From Pseudoneurospora amorphoporcata (Eukaryota > Ascomycota > Sordariomycetes > Sordariales > Sordariaceae), in the NCBI GenBank assembly GCA_033297205.1, contig MU859082.1, positions 124,001-188,000 of the forward strand: DNA of 64,000 bases, written 5' to 3'. Made by a program: the position numbers and the translations under genes. Below, one piece after another: positions 37,201 to 47,454 of this stretch. The notes under the pieces were generated by a model, which had not been told where the DNA came from, did no database searches, and worked only from the letters and a program-made list of their open reading frames with translations. Numbering within the stretch: the first letter of the stretch is position 1; each line of letters begins with the position of its first letter.

Positions 37201-38820
37201 GTTCTCCAACCATTCGACGGAGCTATTCAGGCATTTGACCGGGACTTTGAAACGCAAACGTCCAACGCTCAGCAACCTGCATACGGAATCTTGCAGCCTC
37301 CGCCTGCACTGAAACAAAATAACTCTCCTGCCGAAATCATCGGATCTTACGTTCATCAAACTTCTTCGGAGAGTCCATCCACTTTGAATAATGCAGAGTC
37401 TGCCTCTGGGGTTGGAATCAAGAGGCCTGCAGAGATAGAAATGCAGTCAGCGGTCAAGAGAACGAAGCCGGACAACGAAGAAATCTCTTTCGGGCACCTT
37501 GCCGATCTGCTCAGAACAGCCAAGAGCCCCCCAGTTGAACATGTATGGAGTAAAGCAGCCTTTATGAGGTTAGCTGGCCTGGTCAGGGATTGGAGGGAGT
37601 ACTCTAGATCGGTATCCATCCCCGGTGGCGGGTTCGACCTACTTGATCATATTGACGACGCAGAACAGATCAGCCAGGAGCTACATGTCTTCCTCCGTCG
37701 GTTTTTTAAGATGAAGCTCTCGGAGTGTGTTGAAAGCACAGCTCAGGTTAACAGTCTGACGGGCATCTCCGATCGCCCTGTATCATCTCGTATCGATTGG
37801 GGTGAGCTTGTCCGTAAACTCAACTGGGACGTGGCTGGCAGAAACCAGCTTAACGATTACGTCCGTGAAGGAAAATGTTGGCGAACCATTTGTGGCGAGT
37901 ATGATGGGCTCCTGTGTCTTTTGCCCTCGGATGATAGGTTCTTGGAGCTGTCGATGTTCAAGGAACAGCTTGCTCACTTCCATGCTCAGCTCAGCACCAA
38001 TGCTGTCCGAAGTATGTGCGCTATGGGCCAGACACTAGAGAAGTCCATCTGGGAGTACTTGGAACTGCCAGAATTTGCCTGGGAATCTGTGGATACATCG
38101 GAGTTGTCTCTTGATGAGATTTCCCCGCTTCTTTCGCAGTTTAAACTCGTCAAGGCGAACCATTATGACCGTCTTAAGTACAACTGGGGGATACAGCCAC
38201 AACCACTCGGCTGGACTGACCCGTGGCCAACGGATCCTATGTCCGTATTGAAATCAGACAAGAAGGTTTGCAGCCTCTGCAACAGCAGCAAACGGATGAC
38301 GACAGAGAAGTCATCTTGCAAGTGTCTGGTGAAAAGGCTCCCACACATCCCGCGCATAACTGAAGACGGATCCAGAGGTGCAGGTGTACGTGCGGTTGGT
38401 TCCTTCAAGGCGGATGAGTTTCTCGGCGAGCTCGTCGGCGAGTTGCGACCACCACACACGACAGGCGCTCCTGACAACTACAATCATCATTACTCAACCC
38501 TTCCCAACGGCCATGCTCAACTGAACAGTCACGACAGCAGCAGGCACAATTACGAGTGGACGATGGAGGTCCGCCGTCCTGATCTTCAAGATCAAGTGGT
38601 GGCAGAGATATATCCTCAGAAAATGGGGAACTGGGTTCGCAAGGTTCGTCATGATGGCGTCAACCCGTCGGCGGAATTCAAAGTGATGAAGATCACTGGG
38701 AAGTGGAGGGTGATACTGGTGGCCCTGAGAGACATACGTGATGGTGAGGAAATCACGGCAAAGTACGGGCGAGGATACCGAAAGGAACAGCCCTATGAGG
38801 TGGTTGAGGGCTTGCACTGA
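34243..38820 (+). CDS. JmjC-like plus SET-like domain protein with Gln-rich N-terminal repeats
   Basis: Intronless, 1525 aa. The order is: a short N-terminal region (MDGQGLRRRAVDLLIDDLG); a Gln-rich region at about 110-350; a JmjC-like jelly-roll at about 540-700; a disordered Gln/Pro/Val-rich linker at about 770-1060; a helical region at about 1080-1330; a Cys cluster (CSLCNSS...CKCLVK) near 1343; and a SET-like C-terminus at about 1370-1525. JmjC evidence is YIYFNLKEKTITVMHRED with candidate Fe ligands His594 and Glu596, the NLL(R)DGENKFWCFV strand, and EPGTYHQVLNLGPNYAIAIN with the distal His681. SET evidence is GAGVRAVGSFKADEFLGELVGELR, ending VILVALRDIRDGEEITAKYG. The NHSC-type motif is altered (VRHDGVNPSAEF), so methyltransferase activity is uncertain. 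It is presumably nuclear and chromatin-linked; no post-SET is seen. Confidence 0.8.
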   Translation: MDGQGLRRRAVDLLIDDLGRISYDLRRYLNEGETPLRKVKPPDVKAARDLFEQIITRIGHVSTKLADEQFLSSGIPSEPLANGPHTPISNVDVSSIVHHQQQFVPAESVEPNQAPQQVQLEQELVQRDQLRGQQEVQLQPEQPVLQQERLQGQHRDHPQAQHEVHLQPNLQPQQHDQHQAQQQGQLQGQQRDQLQGQHEGQLQPQQRDQQQVEQQAQLQGQQETQLQPQQPVHQQVQLQLQQRDRLQGQQEVQLQPQQPLQQHDQLPGHIQGQQRDHLQAQLQDQQQPRQEVPQQAQLHSQQRILPQHQRQDQQRGQQQVQQDQQDHQNQLQYQQQEHRHTEAVPEAVPDAGAGAVDSEESSQPEPPTQDEIHAVGPAPRVTSPTPTTHNIPTNSSTSCGASHDVEVRPGDLAQLPPPKLLLLPKDSAPLFDCTYQDVHVLNEELFEQCSLHPDVQDRGYFKLQIRDLPPLQVAPGKMGKPDQTHATSFFYKKDNLGLVKVDTGKKPRIKWPTFPLPLTEKQNWSLKEQKQLWNSTAAHPPNGARPYIIGNPLFDDIELSPGDKLKRRGQTVLEGINTQYIYFNLKEKTITVMHREDAHVRSENLLRDGENKFWCFVKPSSAAKLEERMRHDFPEMRSCSQAVRHLSRHIPPAKLDEWGVEYTLDYCVPGQAVVTEPGTYHQVLNLGPNYAIAINVEYESSPDDPPNYTYCDEACPDQCAISAEDFCINPDATAKDKLALPAKMKPMAMMAQAKRPGVVSPGRNLSNDSIPSDSAPATDEQREKQHSDSGSPQEQLEDAENHHSRQLESAAPPSIPSTVSTTLHEPPVSNVSEVNPSVIDSGRVDRGPMQVVSEPQQSITESEAPPEVQQTALEVQQVPQKPEVPREVQQPTPVQEEIALLPVQPLSQPVMFVQQQEQTAMVRPGPAILNSVETHGLGRSVAYHQQELQIVQATFPMLQQSTAPPLVATGPAPLFKIPDVRFVGPPVLQPFDGAIQAFDRDFETQTSNAQQPAYGILQPPPALKQNNSPAEIIGSYVHQTSSESPSTLNNAESASGVGIKRPAEIEMQSAVKRTKPDNEEISFGHLADLLRTAKSPPVEHVWSKAAFMRLAGLVRDWREYSRSVSIPGGGFDLLDHIDDAEQISQELHVFLRRFFKMKLSECVESTAQVNSLTGISDRPVSSRIDWGELVRKLNWDVAGRNQLNDYVREGKCWRTICGEYDGLLCLLPSDDRFLELSMFKEQLAHFHAQLSTNAVRSMCAMGQTLEKSIWEYLELPEFAWESVDTSELSLDEISPLLSQFKLVKANHYDRLKYNWGIQPQPLGWTDPWPTDPMSVLKSDKKVCSLCNSSKRMTTEKSSCKCLVKRLPHIPRITEDGSRGAGVRAVGSFKADEFLGELVGELRPPHTTGAPDNYNHHYSTLPNGHAQLNSHDSSRHNYEWTMEVRRPDLQDQVVAEIYPQKMGNWVRKVRHDGVNPSAEFKVMKITGKWRVILVALRDIRDGEEITAKYGRGYRKEQPYEVVEGLH
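34590..35270 (+). repeat. Degenerate Gln-rich coding repeat
   Basis: Within the JmjC/SET gene, about 680 bp repeat units such as QLQGQQRDQLQGQHEGQLQP, built on CAA/CAG/CTA codons. The units are imperfect and their register drifts. The skewed composition leaves the other strand and another frame open as well. Confidence 0.75.
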
Positions 38821-39718
38821 TATTCACTTTGGTCCGCTGATACTATTTTCCTATCTTCATCGTCTTTGACTTTGCTTCCTGAGCGGCCTCTGGTGTGGTT
38901 ATTTCTTTCGTTCACGGACACTTCCATGAGGGATCAGGTTTTCGGGACAAGGATCGGCGTTATAAGCGTTTCCCACAAGGCGAAGGAATAGGTAAGTGGG
39001 ACGCCATCCCTGCTCATGGAACTTTTGTTTTATTATTGTTATCAGCGGGAGGTTTGTTTCCTATGATGCATTCTTGTCAGGTATCATTACAGGACGCACG
39101 ACTGTCACGAAGGCGGTACGCTTCTACGCATTGTTATTCGGCGAACTGGGCTTTGGCAAAAGCATGGAACAACGTGGTAAATCTAGCAGTGCATTATAGG
39201 GTGAGCATAGACCGAGGTCATTCATCGCGGAGCATGGTTCTTCGTCCATCGCTTCTCTACATTATCAAGCCAAACAAGAGTACGTCAAGACCCGCATCAA
39301 CAAAGCTGGGAAATGTTTTAGGATTCATCATAGCGTTGTTATTCTAATACTACAATCATTAATCGCTCTTAAACCCGTTTCGTTCGCCCGCTGTACCTGA
39401 AGAAGAAAACAAGGAGTGAAAGAGGTAAATGGGTCTTTAAACAGTCTCCTGACTGTCTCGAAACAACAAACTTGGGGTATGCAAATCCGAACTCCGTCTT
39501 GTGTGCATCTACTCATAGCCTTATAGCTTCATCATGCTCATTATGGCTATCGACCCTTGATCAAGGTGTGTTTTTCCCCGTTCCCATCTGAAAGTCTAAT
39601 ATCCATCTGCTGGGAGTCGATTGCTAATCATCGTCGTGTGTCCGTTCTAGTTGCATTATGGTTAATGAGAAAGTCCTCTTTCTGTTTCGATCAACCGGTT
39701 TAGAGGCCGAAAATGATT
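38821..39718. other. Intergenic
   Basis: This is the 3' flank of the JmjC/SET gene and of the convergent RRM-like gene. No gene is supported. Confidence 0.45.
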
Positions 39719-41092
39719 TTAGCGTCTTATATCTTCCAACTGCCGTTGACAATAAGCACGGCTGGAGTTTTGCGAACAGTGTTTGCGGTACTGGCTGTCC
39801 CCCTTTTCTCCTTGTCTTTCCCCTGACTTGTCTGTGTTTCTCATTCTGATTAGTCTCGCAGTTCCGAGGTATGTAAAGGCCAGCATCAATGGGAGTTGGT
39901 AGCCAACCTGGAACTCCTCACTCCCACTCACCTCGGATCCCCCTTCCGCCACCGCCGGGGCAGACACAGTCCTCCCAACCCCAGCCCCTTTCTTACCCCA
40001 TCTCTTCTTGCCCTCCACTCTCTGCCCCTTCTCGGTTAACTCTGGCACTTCATCTACCACCGGCCTCGCATTCAATCGCTCCGACAGTCTCAAAACTTTG
40101 ATCGCTTTCCTGGCAAGCTCATGTGAGCTAAAGGTTGCCAAAGCGGTGCCAGGAAAACACTCGAGTGTCTCGAGAGGGTCGCCATGGGCAAGGATGGGTT
40201 CGCTGCGGGAAAGAAGAGGGCCGAGCTCGGCTTTAATGGTGGAACCCATTTTTTCTTGGGTGCTTGGGGTGGCTTTACTGACCCGTTGGTCTCCCCTCCA
40301 TGTGATGGCGAGTTTCCGGAATCTTGATCCGGAGAGGGAGGGCTCGGAAGCTGAGCGGGTGGCTTTGGGGGTGTTGGGGGGTGTGGGTGGGAAGAGGTCT
40401 GGTGGTGTTGCTTGGGGTTGTAGTGGTACTTGTGGTTGTACTTGTTGGCAAGGCCCTGGGTAAAACTGTTCCGAAGGCACATTTGATGCCGTCGGCGTGG
40501 TGCATGTGGTGGTGGTGGTGGTGGTGGTGGTGGTGGTGGTGGTGATATACTCCTCCGCTGCTTGAACCGCCGAGCCAGCAGTAGGATCAACAGCCAACGC
40601 CTCCGGGTTGATAAAGAGACTTCGATCTCTGAAAAAGGGAGCTCTGACTAGGACGAGGCCGGCTCCAGCCTCGTCGTAACCGGGGTTGTGGGCGAGGATC
40701 TCTCGGCCTCGGAAAAGTGATTCGCCAAGAACTCCTTGATTGGGATCATGAAGTTAGCAAGAGCATTGCGAGTGGTTTAATGCTTGAGAAGACCTACTCC
40801 TCACATGGTTGAACGCCTTAAATCCTATAACACGGACCCAGCCTGAGTCCCGGCGTTTGCCGAAGATGCTGACGTAGATGTCGAGTTTCCATGGGATCTG
40901 GCTCTTGATGAAGTCTTTGATATCTTGCCAACTTGTTCGTTCTGGTAGCTGAGGGGACTGTAAGTCAGAGCAGGGTTGAGCAGAGGTATGGATTGGAAGC
41001 ACACGTACTCCGCTCATGATAATGTAGTAGGGGCCAGTGTGAAAATCGCCTGGACCGATCAGGACGCTGGGCGGATCATGGGAGATCGCCAT
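39719..41092 (-). CDS. Conserved-looking hypothetical protein with an RRM-like N-terminal region
   Basis: Exons 41092-41009, 40948-40798 and 40734-39719 give 416 aa with frame kept at both junctions (IIMSG/LPERTSW and AFNHVR/RVLGESLF). The N-terminal ~110 residues look like a non-canonical RNA-recognition fold: YYIIMSGLPERTSWQDIKDF, then DIYVSIFGKRRDSGWVRVIG. A run of about 12-14 Thr from an (ACC)n tract follows near residue 150, then a Pro-rich region (PPDLFPPTPPNTPKA). A second strand-helix-like block follows, with TLECFPGTALATFSSHELARKAIKVL resembling a second RRM-like half. No catalytic motif is seen. The function is unknown. The last ~60 residues could be altered by an undetected intron. 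Confidence 0.6.
40508..40543 (+). repeat. (GGT)12 microsatellite coding for poly-Thr
   Basis: Twelve GGT units read as ACC on the minus strand, inside the RRM-like gene. This locus should be length-variable among strains. Confidence 0.9.
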
Positions 41093-42879
41093 GTTTGTTG
41101 ATCCTTGGGGTTACACGATGGTGAGGATCAGATACACTGGATGGGTGAGTTAAGATTGGTAGGCATGTAGAAGAGTCTTCGGAATAACGACAGGAAGGCG
41201 TTGCTTTATTTCCTGAATCCGCTTGTGGAGATTGTTGTCGAAAAGACCACGAATTCTTGCATGGGGTGTCGTCTTTACATATACACTGCCCAGAGATGCT
41301 TGGAACAACTGATGAGAACAAGATATGCCCACAAGAGTCTCCATAGATCAATCGAGAATGCCGTCAACATGGTTCAGGAAGTTGAAGCCATGGCGTGTTT
41401 TGCTTGTAAAGGGGCATGCTGACTGATGGAGTGAACTTTGCTTTTCTGGGCCCTATCACAATGCAGCCATTGCATGAGGCGCTGAAACCTGGCTTTCAAA
41501 GTTGCGATATATGGGCCGTGTCTAGCAAGAAAGAGGATCGGGGTAGAAGTTGGAAATATTATACCCTGCGGTTGGCTATTGTTCGAAATGTGAGAAGTGA
41601 TGATGAGGATACATGATGCCCCGACCTCGATAATGATTCTCGCTAACCATTGAACCTGAGCGTTTGACGGTGTCGAACTATAATAACCCTGCAAAAGTTG
41701 CTGAAAAAACGACAGCACTTGTTTTCGGTTCTTAGAAGATGTTTTTATTGCTGAGGTGTAGAATGAGATAGTCATGTAGGTAGTGATAACATAATTCTCT
41801 TTTTTTTTTTTTGGAAGTTTTTTTTTTTTTTAAAACAATTCATGAACAACATTTCATGTATATATTTTACCACATTTTTCCGACTTTCAAATTCCCATAA
41901 CCATTGGGGATCCCTACAATCATGAAAAATCATAAGATTCCAATGTCAACCATTCTCGTTATTACGTTAGAGGGGTGACAGGTCAACCACCATGCCCCTC
42001 CCTCTACGTTAACCCTCTCCAGGCTAGAAATGCAGCCTAGTTTCAAACACCCCGCTTTCATCCACGCCATTTCCCAATTCTCTTATTTGCAGAAGCAAGT
42101 CATCAACCACTCCATGTAGGCTTCACGAACCACAAGCCATGCAGTCAACCTCTGAGAAAGAACACTGACGTGCCCCTTACCCTGCGGTCCGAGAGCAAAC
42201 TGTGTGGACAGCAACAAGCCCCAGCTGCAGCCGCGATTTCTGCCAGATCTGTCTCACTGGCCAGGCCCTGTGCCACATGGTAACGCTGAAACTTCACGGA
42301 CCGTCACGGCTAACCGCAGGATCAGTGCTGACGGTTGACCCTTTCTCAGAACATGTCGAACATCCAGCCACACGGTACCTCCAGATGCTCGATGGTAACA
42401 GCGGTACAGGAACAACATGGGCGCCATCGCGACACACAGTATAAGTAATCACAGCCTTTAGGTATCCCTTGCGCCCTACCTGCCTGATCGGATCGTTAGG
42501 GTCGGCTGGAAGCAACCCTGAATTCGATCAGGCCAGCAACTTTATCCGAACAGCGATCCACCGCATGTGAAATGGCCCCTTTGTCACCAAAGCAAAGATA
42601 GGACATGGATCCGATTCGGCAGCGCCGTCTTCGTGTTGTTATGAAGGCTTCAGCCCGGAAGCAAGGCTCATCACCGTGCATACACACGGCAAGTCAACAA
42701 CCTGATGCAAGGCCAGTTTATGATATTGTTTCTCTGGGTTACATTACAATCATCTGCTAACGACTTTCAGTGGTGAGTTGGAGTGGGGGGCTCCAGTCAG
42801 AGAGTAATCAACGGTCCGCCATCCACTTTTAAAGTTGTGAAGCCCACAGGTTCGGAAAGAGATGGTAGCATCATCAAGG
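41093..42879. other. Intergenic, with poly-T tracts
   Basis: It holds two T runs at about 41800-41832. A minus-strand open frame at 41374-41775 has no domain and is not called. Nothing else is recognised. Confidence 0.4.
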
Positions 42880-43400
42880 TCAAGGCTGCCACATGTTCGC
42901 GATCCAGCGGTTCCTGGGAATAAGGCTCCCCACACGACAAGCGGAACTGCGGCAAAGCGGACATTGTTCGTGTGTAAGTTTGTTTCGTTTGGCACTCAGG
43001 GACATACACATCGATGTTTGTGGCGTCTGCGTGTCTTTTGATGACGAGTCTACTAGTCAGCAAAGGGTTAGCTACGAGCCCTCGCTGGTTCACTTTCTTA
43101 CTTCTTACCCAACGCATCGAATTGCTCAACCTCCTCCAGCAGCCACTGCACCCCAATGGGGTCTTTCTCACAACATGAGAGGTCCTCGTTAACCCTCGAA
43201 CGTATCGGCCCCAAATTAGTAGTCATCATAAGCTGCCCCATTCTTTGACAGCAGTCATGGTCGCCACACGGTAGCTTGTATATGCTTCCATCTTTGATGA
43301 GGTCGCCATATCTCGTCTGCGGGTCGTAAGATGACGGCGAAACAGTTGCCCTTTCTGGGTCAAAAGATGTCGTCTCGAACGACGAGATGCAAGATAACAT
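42880..43400 (-). CDS. Possible small Cys-rich hypothetical protein
   Basis: A two-exon model, 43400-43109 and 43052-42880, gives 154 aa. The intron has GTAAG at the donor and CTAACCCTTTGCTGACTAG at the acceptor, a good fungal intron, and the frame continues. The product has two Cys clusters, PCGDHDCCQR and EQCPLCRSSAC, the second like the last metal pair of a RING finger. A complete RING pattern is not present. The intron signals are the main reason for the call; the gene may lack further exons or be spurious. Confidence 0.35.
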
Positions 43401-44397
43401 CACCGTTACCTTACTATCTTCAGCTCGCTTACACAGCTGCTTTTGTCTGTTCTCCGGCAGTTATCTCCATCTTCATGAGCCAAGGGCACTCCCCTTCCCT
43501 TCCCACCCCTTTTTAATGGTGCCCAATGGTTGTTGTCAGCAGATAGATACAGGGGAACTAGGTCTGAAACTGATTGGTTCAGGGATTCAGTACCCAAAAG
43601 AATACCTGACCAGCAGATTCAGGCATAAACTGACGAGGGGCTTTCTACAATATGCTCGATGGTGTGCAACTATTCATGTCGATATAAAAAGAAGAAACAT
43701 CTGGAAGCTTGTTTTGTTCGTGAACAGAGACAATTACGATGGCCTTTCGATTTTTCCATCGGCGTGTGGGCGGCGTGGCTCGGCCTGGTCGCTGTCGTTT
43801 TGCTGAACATGTTGGATTCCGGAGGATTGACTCGATGATACCCCTCACACAAGATTCAAACTACAACTGGGATTGCCAAGATCCAAGACAGAGTAGCATG
43901 TGGTCGATATATCGAACGGCTCGATGTCTCAAACATTTCAGGTTGAGAGCAAGTGTCGGATGTAGGTACCGTAGTACTTGTCGTGGAATTGCATGTAAGT
44001 GATAAGGGTTAGGGTAATGGGACTGCACCGGCGATAAGCGTCTCCAGAACCCGGACTAGGCCATTTGCGGGCTAATGTCAACAACCCAGGGCGATCGCTC
44101 ATCTTCGCGATCTTCAACTTCAACACCAACACATACCGAGTCCGACTTCGCGCCGCCGATATTTGCTTGAACCATACAGACGAGCAACTTTAATGAATAA
44201 CGATACAGCGCTCATCACATCCTCGCTTCGTATCAACCCCCGATTAAAGTACCTCTAGAATATCAGCGCCAGCAAAACAGACAACGCGTAACTTCACCGA
44301 GACCCCCCCAAGTAACCTACAATTCTTCTGGCCGAAAAAAAAAGCTATAACGCGGGGAAAGCGGACGACGGGTGAAGAAGAATAATCACAGGACAAC
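43401..44397. other. Intergenic / upstream of the Sos7-like gene
   Basis: No gene is supported. A short poly-A run (about 44335-44345) precedes the start of the Sos7-like gene. Confidence 0.4.
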
Positions 44398-45528
44398 ATG
44401 GGTTTACGCCGGACGCCGCCTCCAGAGGCTGCGCCGATAGCAGCAACGTCGCGAGCAGCAATATCGCAAGGAACAACACCGAGAGCCATCACGCCAAGAG
44501 CAAGGACGCCGAGAACAACGACGCCGAGAGCAAGGACGACGAGAGCGACAACGCCAAGATCAGGATCTTCAGATCCGACCGCCCATCTTCAACGCGCCGC
44601 CGAAGTACTCCAAGTCCTCGACACCCTCGATGCCTCCACGCGCGACGAAATAACCATCATCAAGATCTCCGAGCCTATATCAAGCGCATTGCACCCAACT
44701 GCATCCAAGAACAACATGAACAACATAAACAACAGCAACAATAACGGGTCACACGACCAGCAACCAAGCAGCACCGCCCCGCGCACCTCAGACGTTTCCA
44801 CCCACAGCGCCTCCTCCGCGCTTGATGCGCCCACGCCCGCCAGCCTCGAGGCCGACCTAGCGCACTACAAGGAACTCTTCGCCAAGCTCCGCTTCTCCTA
44901 CGTCGAACAAGTCACCAAAGAAAAATTCATTCGCGCCATCGTCGGCGACCCTCCGCTGATCGTCACACCCCAAGAGAACGCTGACCTCGAGGCGAGCAAC
45001 GTGGCCGCCAAGGCATCGCTCAAGGCGCTCAAGACCGAAGTCGCGCTGCTCGTCGAAGACCTCGAGTCCCGCTCGCGCGAGCTCGCAGCGCGGTACGAGC
45101 GCGTAAAACTGGACCAGGTCAAGCTGAGGGAGCTGCCGGCAAAAATGGAAGAGCTGCAGAAGAGGGTGGACGAGTTGCGGACGAAGCAGGCCATCCAGCC
45201 GGGGAGTCTGCCTGAGATGAACCTGCCGCTTGCGAAGACGGCGGTGCTGGTGGAGGAGCGGAGGCAGAAGGTCAGGGACCTGGAAAGGCAGGTGGAGCAG
45301 CTGTCGAGCCTGGCGCCGAGGAAGAGAAAGGAGATGGAACGTCTGCAGATGGAGGTTACGGCTTTGGCGGCCAAGAGGACGCAGGTGAGCGCGGCGGCAA
45401 GGGAGGCGAAGCGAAGGAGGGAGAACGCGCAGAAGGTGGGCGGGGCAGACGATGAGATGGAGGCCAAGGGGAGGTGGTATCGAGCGAGCGAGGCCGCTTT
45501 GAGGGAGCTGCTGGGCTTGAAAGAGTAA
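44398..45528 (+). CDS. Kinetochore protein Sos7-like coiled-coil protein
   Basis: Intronless, 376 aa. An N-terminal Arg/Thr/Pro-rich tandem (TPRARTPRTTTPRARTTRAT) is followed by a helix, then the conserved Sos7-type segment LAHYKELFAKLRFSYVEQVT and KEKFIRAIVGDPPLIV, and then a coiled coil of about 180 residues (DLESRSRELAARYERVK, ERRQKVRDLERQVEQLSS). Fission yeast Sos7 is a kinetochore protein working with the Mis12/KMN network; that function is inferred from the RFSYxEQxxKEKF block. A generic coiled-coil protein is the main alternative. It starts in an ACAACATGG context. Confidence 0.72.
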   Translation: MGLRRTPPPEAAPIAATSRAAISQGTTPRAITPRARTPRTTTPRARTTRATTPRSGSSDPTAHLQRAAEVLQVLDTLDASTRDEITIIKISEPISSALHPTASKNNMNNINNSNNNGSHDQQPSSTAPRTSDVSTHSASSALDAPTPASLEADLAHYKELFAKLRFSYVEQVTKEKFIRAIVGDPPLIVTPQENADLEASNVAAKASLKALKTEVALLVEDLESRSRELAARYERVKLDQVKLRELPAKMEELQKRVDELRTKQAIQPGSLPEMNLPLAKTAVLVEERRQKVRDLERQVEQLSSLAPRKRKEMERLQMEVTALAAKRTQVSAAAREAKRRRENAQKVGGADDEMEAKGRWYRASEAALRELLGLKE

Positions 45529-47126
45529 AGGGGATGAAGGCGCGTCATGTCTTGTTTTGTTTCCGTTACGTCTATGGGTTCGCGGCTTTGGTTACAAGAG
45601 CGGGTTGATATCACGAGGTTTGCATCTGGGATACTGGCGTCAGGAGTATGGACATATTGCAGGCATGGTCTGGGGTGCTGCCATTTAGAATACGGTACCA
45701 TGAGCAGAAGGTTGCATAATGCTGATGCGTTTGCATGCACTTTGCTGTTTTAGTTGGCATTGGAGCGAGGACGAGACCGTGGACTGTTGGTCCCCGTGGA
45801 CTAGACATGATGCCCATCGCCAACCCTCTGGGCCAACGCATCTGATACATCTTCACCCGAATCGGAGAGTGATGCGGAACGGAAACGGGTTGTTGCCGCT
45901 GTGTGCCATGCTGGATTTGACTTCCGTTGCACGATCTAGACCACGTTACAACTGGATGGAATATTCGAAGTTTCACAAGATCCCATCGCCGTGGACAATC
46001 CTGAGCCCTTCGATATGTAGGATTTCTAGGCGGTTACACGCCGATATTAACCCGCCCATTCCCGTCGGTCTCGACGATCTTGCCTTACCTTTACCGATTC
46101 CGCTGAAGTGGCTAGCTTGGGGATGAGAAGCCCCCCCGAACCCCCATGATCACGCCATGAAATCCCTTGCTGTACCTACATAGTGTGGTGTAAACAGCCT
46201 TTTCGGAGCGGGGGAATGGTGAGCGTTGCGTTCATCGTAACCTTGGCTTTCTCCGCACCGCTACGACCGGGGCAATTAGTGCAGTCGTTGGGGGTAATCT
46301 GAAGAGAATGAACGAAAGGGGCCGACGGCCGATGTGGTGATCTGACATCCCTCAATTTCAAAGAAGTCATCGAGAGCAACAAGGACAAGCACATGATCTT
46401 TCCAAACTCCACCGACTTGATGATAGGTGAAGATCTGCATCGAGAGGGAAGAGTCTCGGATGAAACTGGGCTCATTGTGATGAGCTTTATGTAGTGCACA
46501 CACTATACATAATGTGAACGCCGATCCATCAACGGCGCCAACGACAACCACCATCTGGCATGTACGCTGGAATGCAGATTCAGCAAAACGGGGGGACCCT
46601 CCGCTTGCCCCAAATGGCCCCCGCCCCCATTCCCACGCTCCTGTGTGGAAGAGCTCCGAGGCCGGGGGTAGGTATGCGGGGGTTTTCGTCAGCGAGAGAG
46701 TTCACAAACCAAAGGACAGATTTTTTAAGAACAAGGGACGTATCAAGTGAAACTTGATTATTCGTCTAGGAAAATCCAGCAGATCATCAGTCCCCTAAAG
46801 GTCTCTTCCAAGCTCATCCAAGGAATTACCAAGCCGGTAAATACAGATCCCATACTCTCGCACTAAACCAATCTCAGTCTAGCGCAATGTAGAGTCTAAA
46901 GGCTAAACGCACCACTCCCGGCCCCGGGCACTCAACCTCGGCACCTCCACACACCAATCGCCTCATTGGAGCTTGGGGAAGTCCAGACCTTTTTCTTTTT
47001 TTTCTCGTTTGAGACCACAATTACAAATACTGATTGATTCTGCAAGGAGGAATTGAGGTTTGGGTCTGATTTTGTTGTCCGCGTGGATGCTACCTGGCTA
47101 CCTGGCACATACCATGGTACTGTAGG
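45529..47126. other. Intergenic
   Basis: No gene is recognised. Short open frames at about 45719-46126 and 46276-46554 lack domains. Confidence 0.4.
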
Positions 47127-47454
47127 TACCGTATAAACTCGGGAAATTGGATTTCGGGAAACCGCTTTTCAGGCACATATATGCCATTTTCATGCCCGAT
47201 GCCAGGCATATGTATGCCTACCAACTTGGTTGGGGGAGATGTGTTGCCACCCCGGAGCACTGTAAATTCGAAATTATTGTGCTTAGTCTTTTCCTCTTAT
47301 GAGTCTGGCTGGGACTGGAGGGTGGAGCGCCAGATTTTACCCTCCTGTACAGAGGATACGGTTGGCACATATGCTGTAATATGTGCTTAAATCTGTAGGT
47401 AAATGTGCCTAAAAAGCGGTTTCCCGAAATCCAATTTCCCGAGTTTATACGGTA
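47127..47454. mobile_element. MITE with 50-bp terminal inverted repeats and TA duplication
   Basis: From 47129 the left end reads CCGTATAAACTCGGGAAATT and continues; the reverse complement of 47452 backwards matches it at 49 of the first 50 positions. TA dinucleotides flank both ends (47127-47128 and 47453-47454), as in Tc1/mariner/pogo insertions. The insert is 324 bp and has no transposase frame. It contains a small palindromic GGCATATATGCC/CAGGCATATGTATGCC region. It is non-autonomous and probably young. Confidence 0.9.

Noticed and set aside
44898..45740. 280-codon minus-strand open frame opposite the Sos7-like gene
   Set aside because: Ser/Cys/Leu-rich shadow of coiled-coil codons with no domain.
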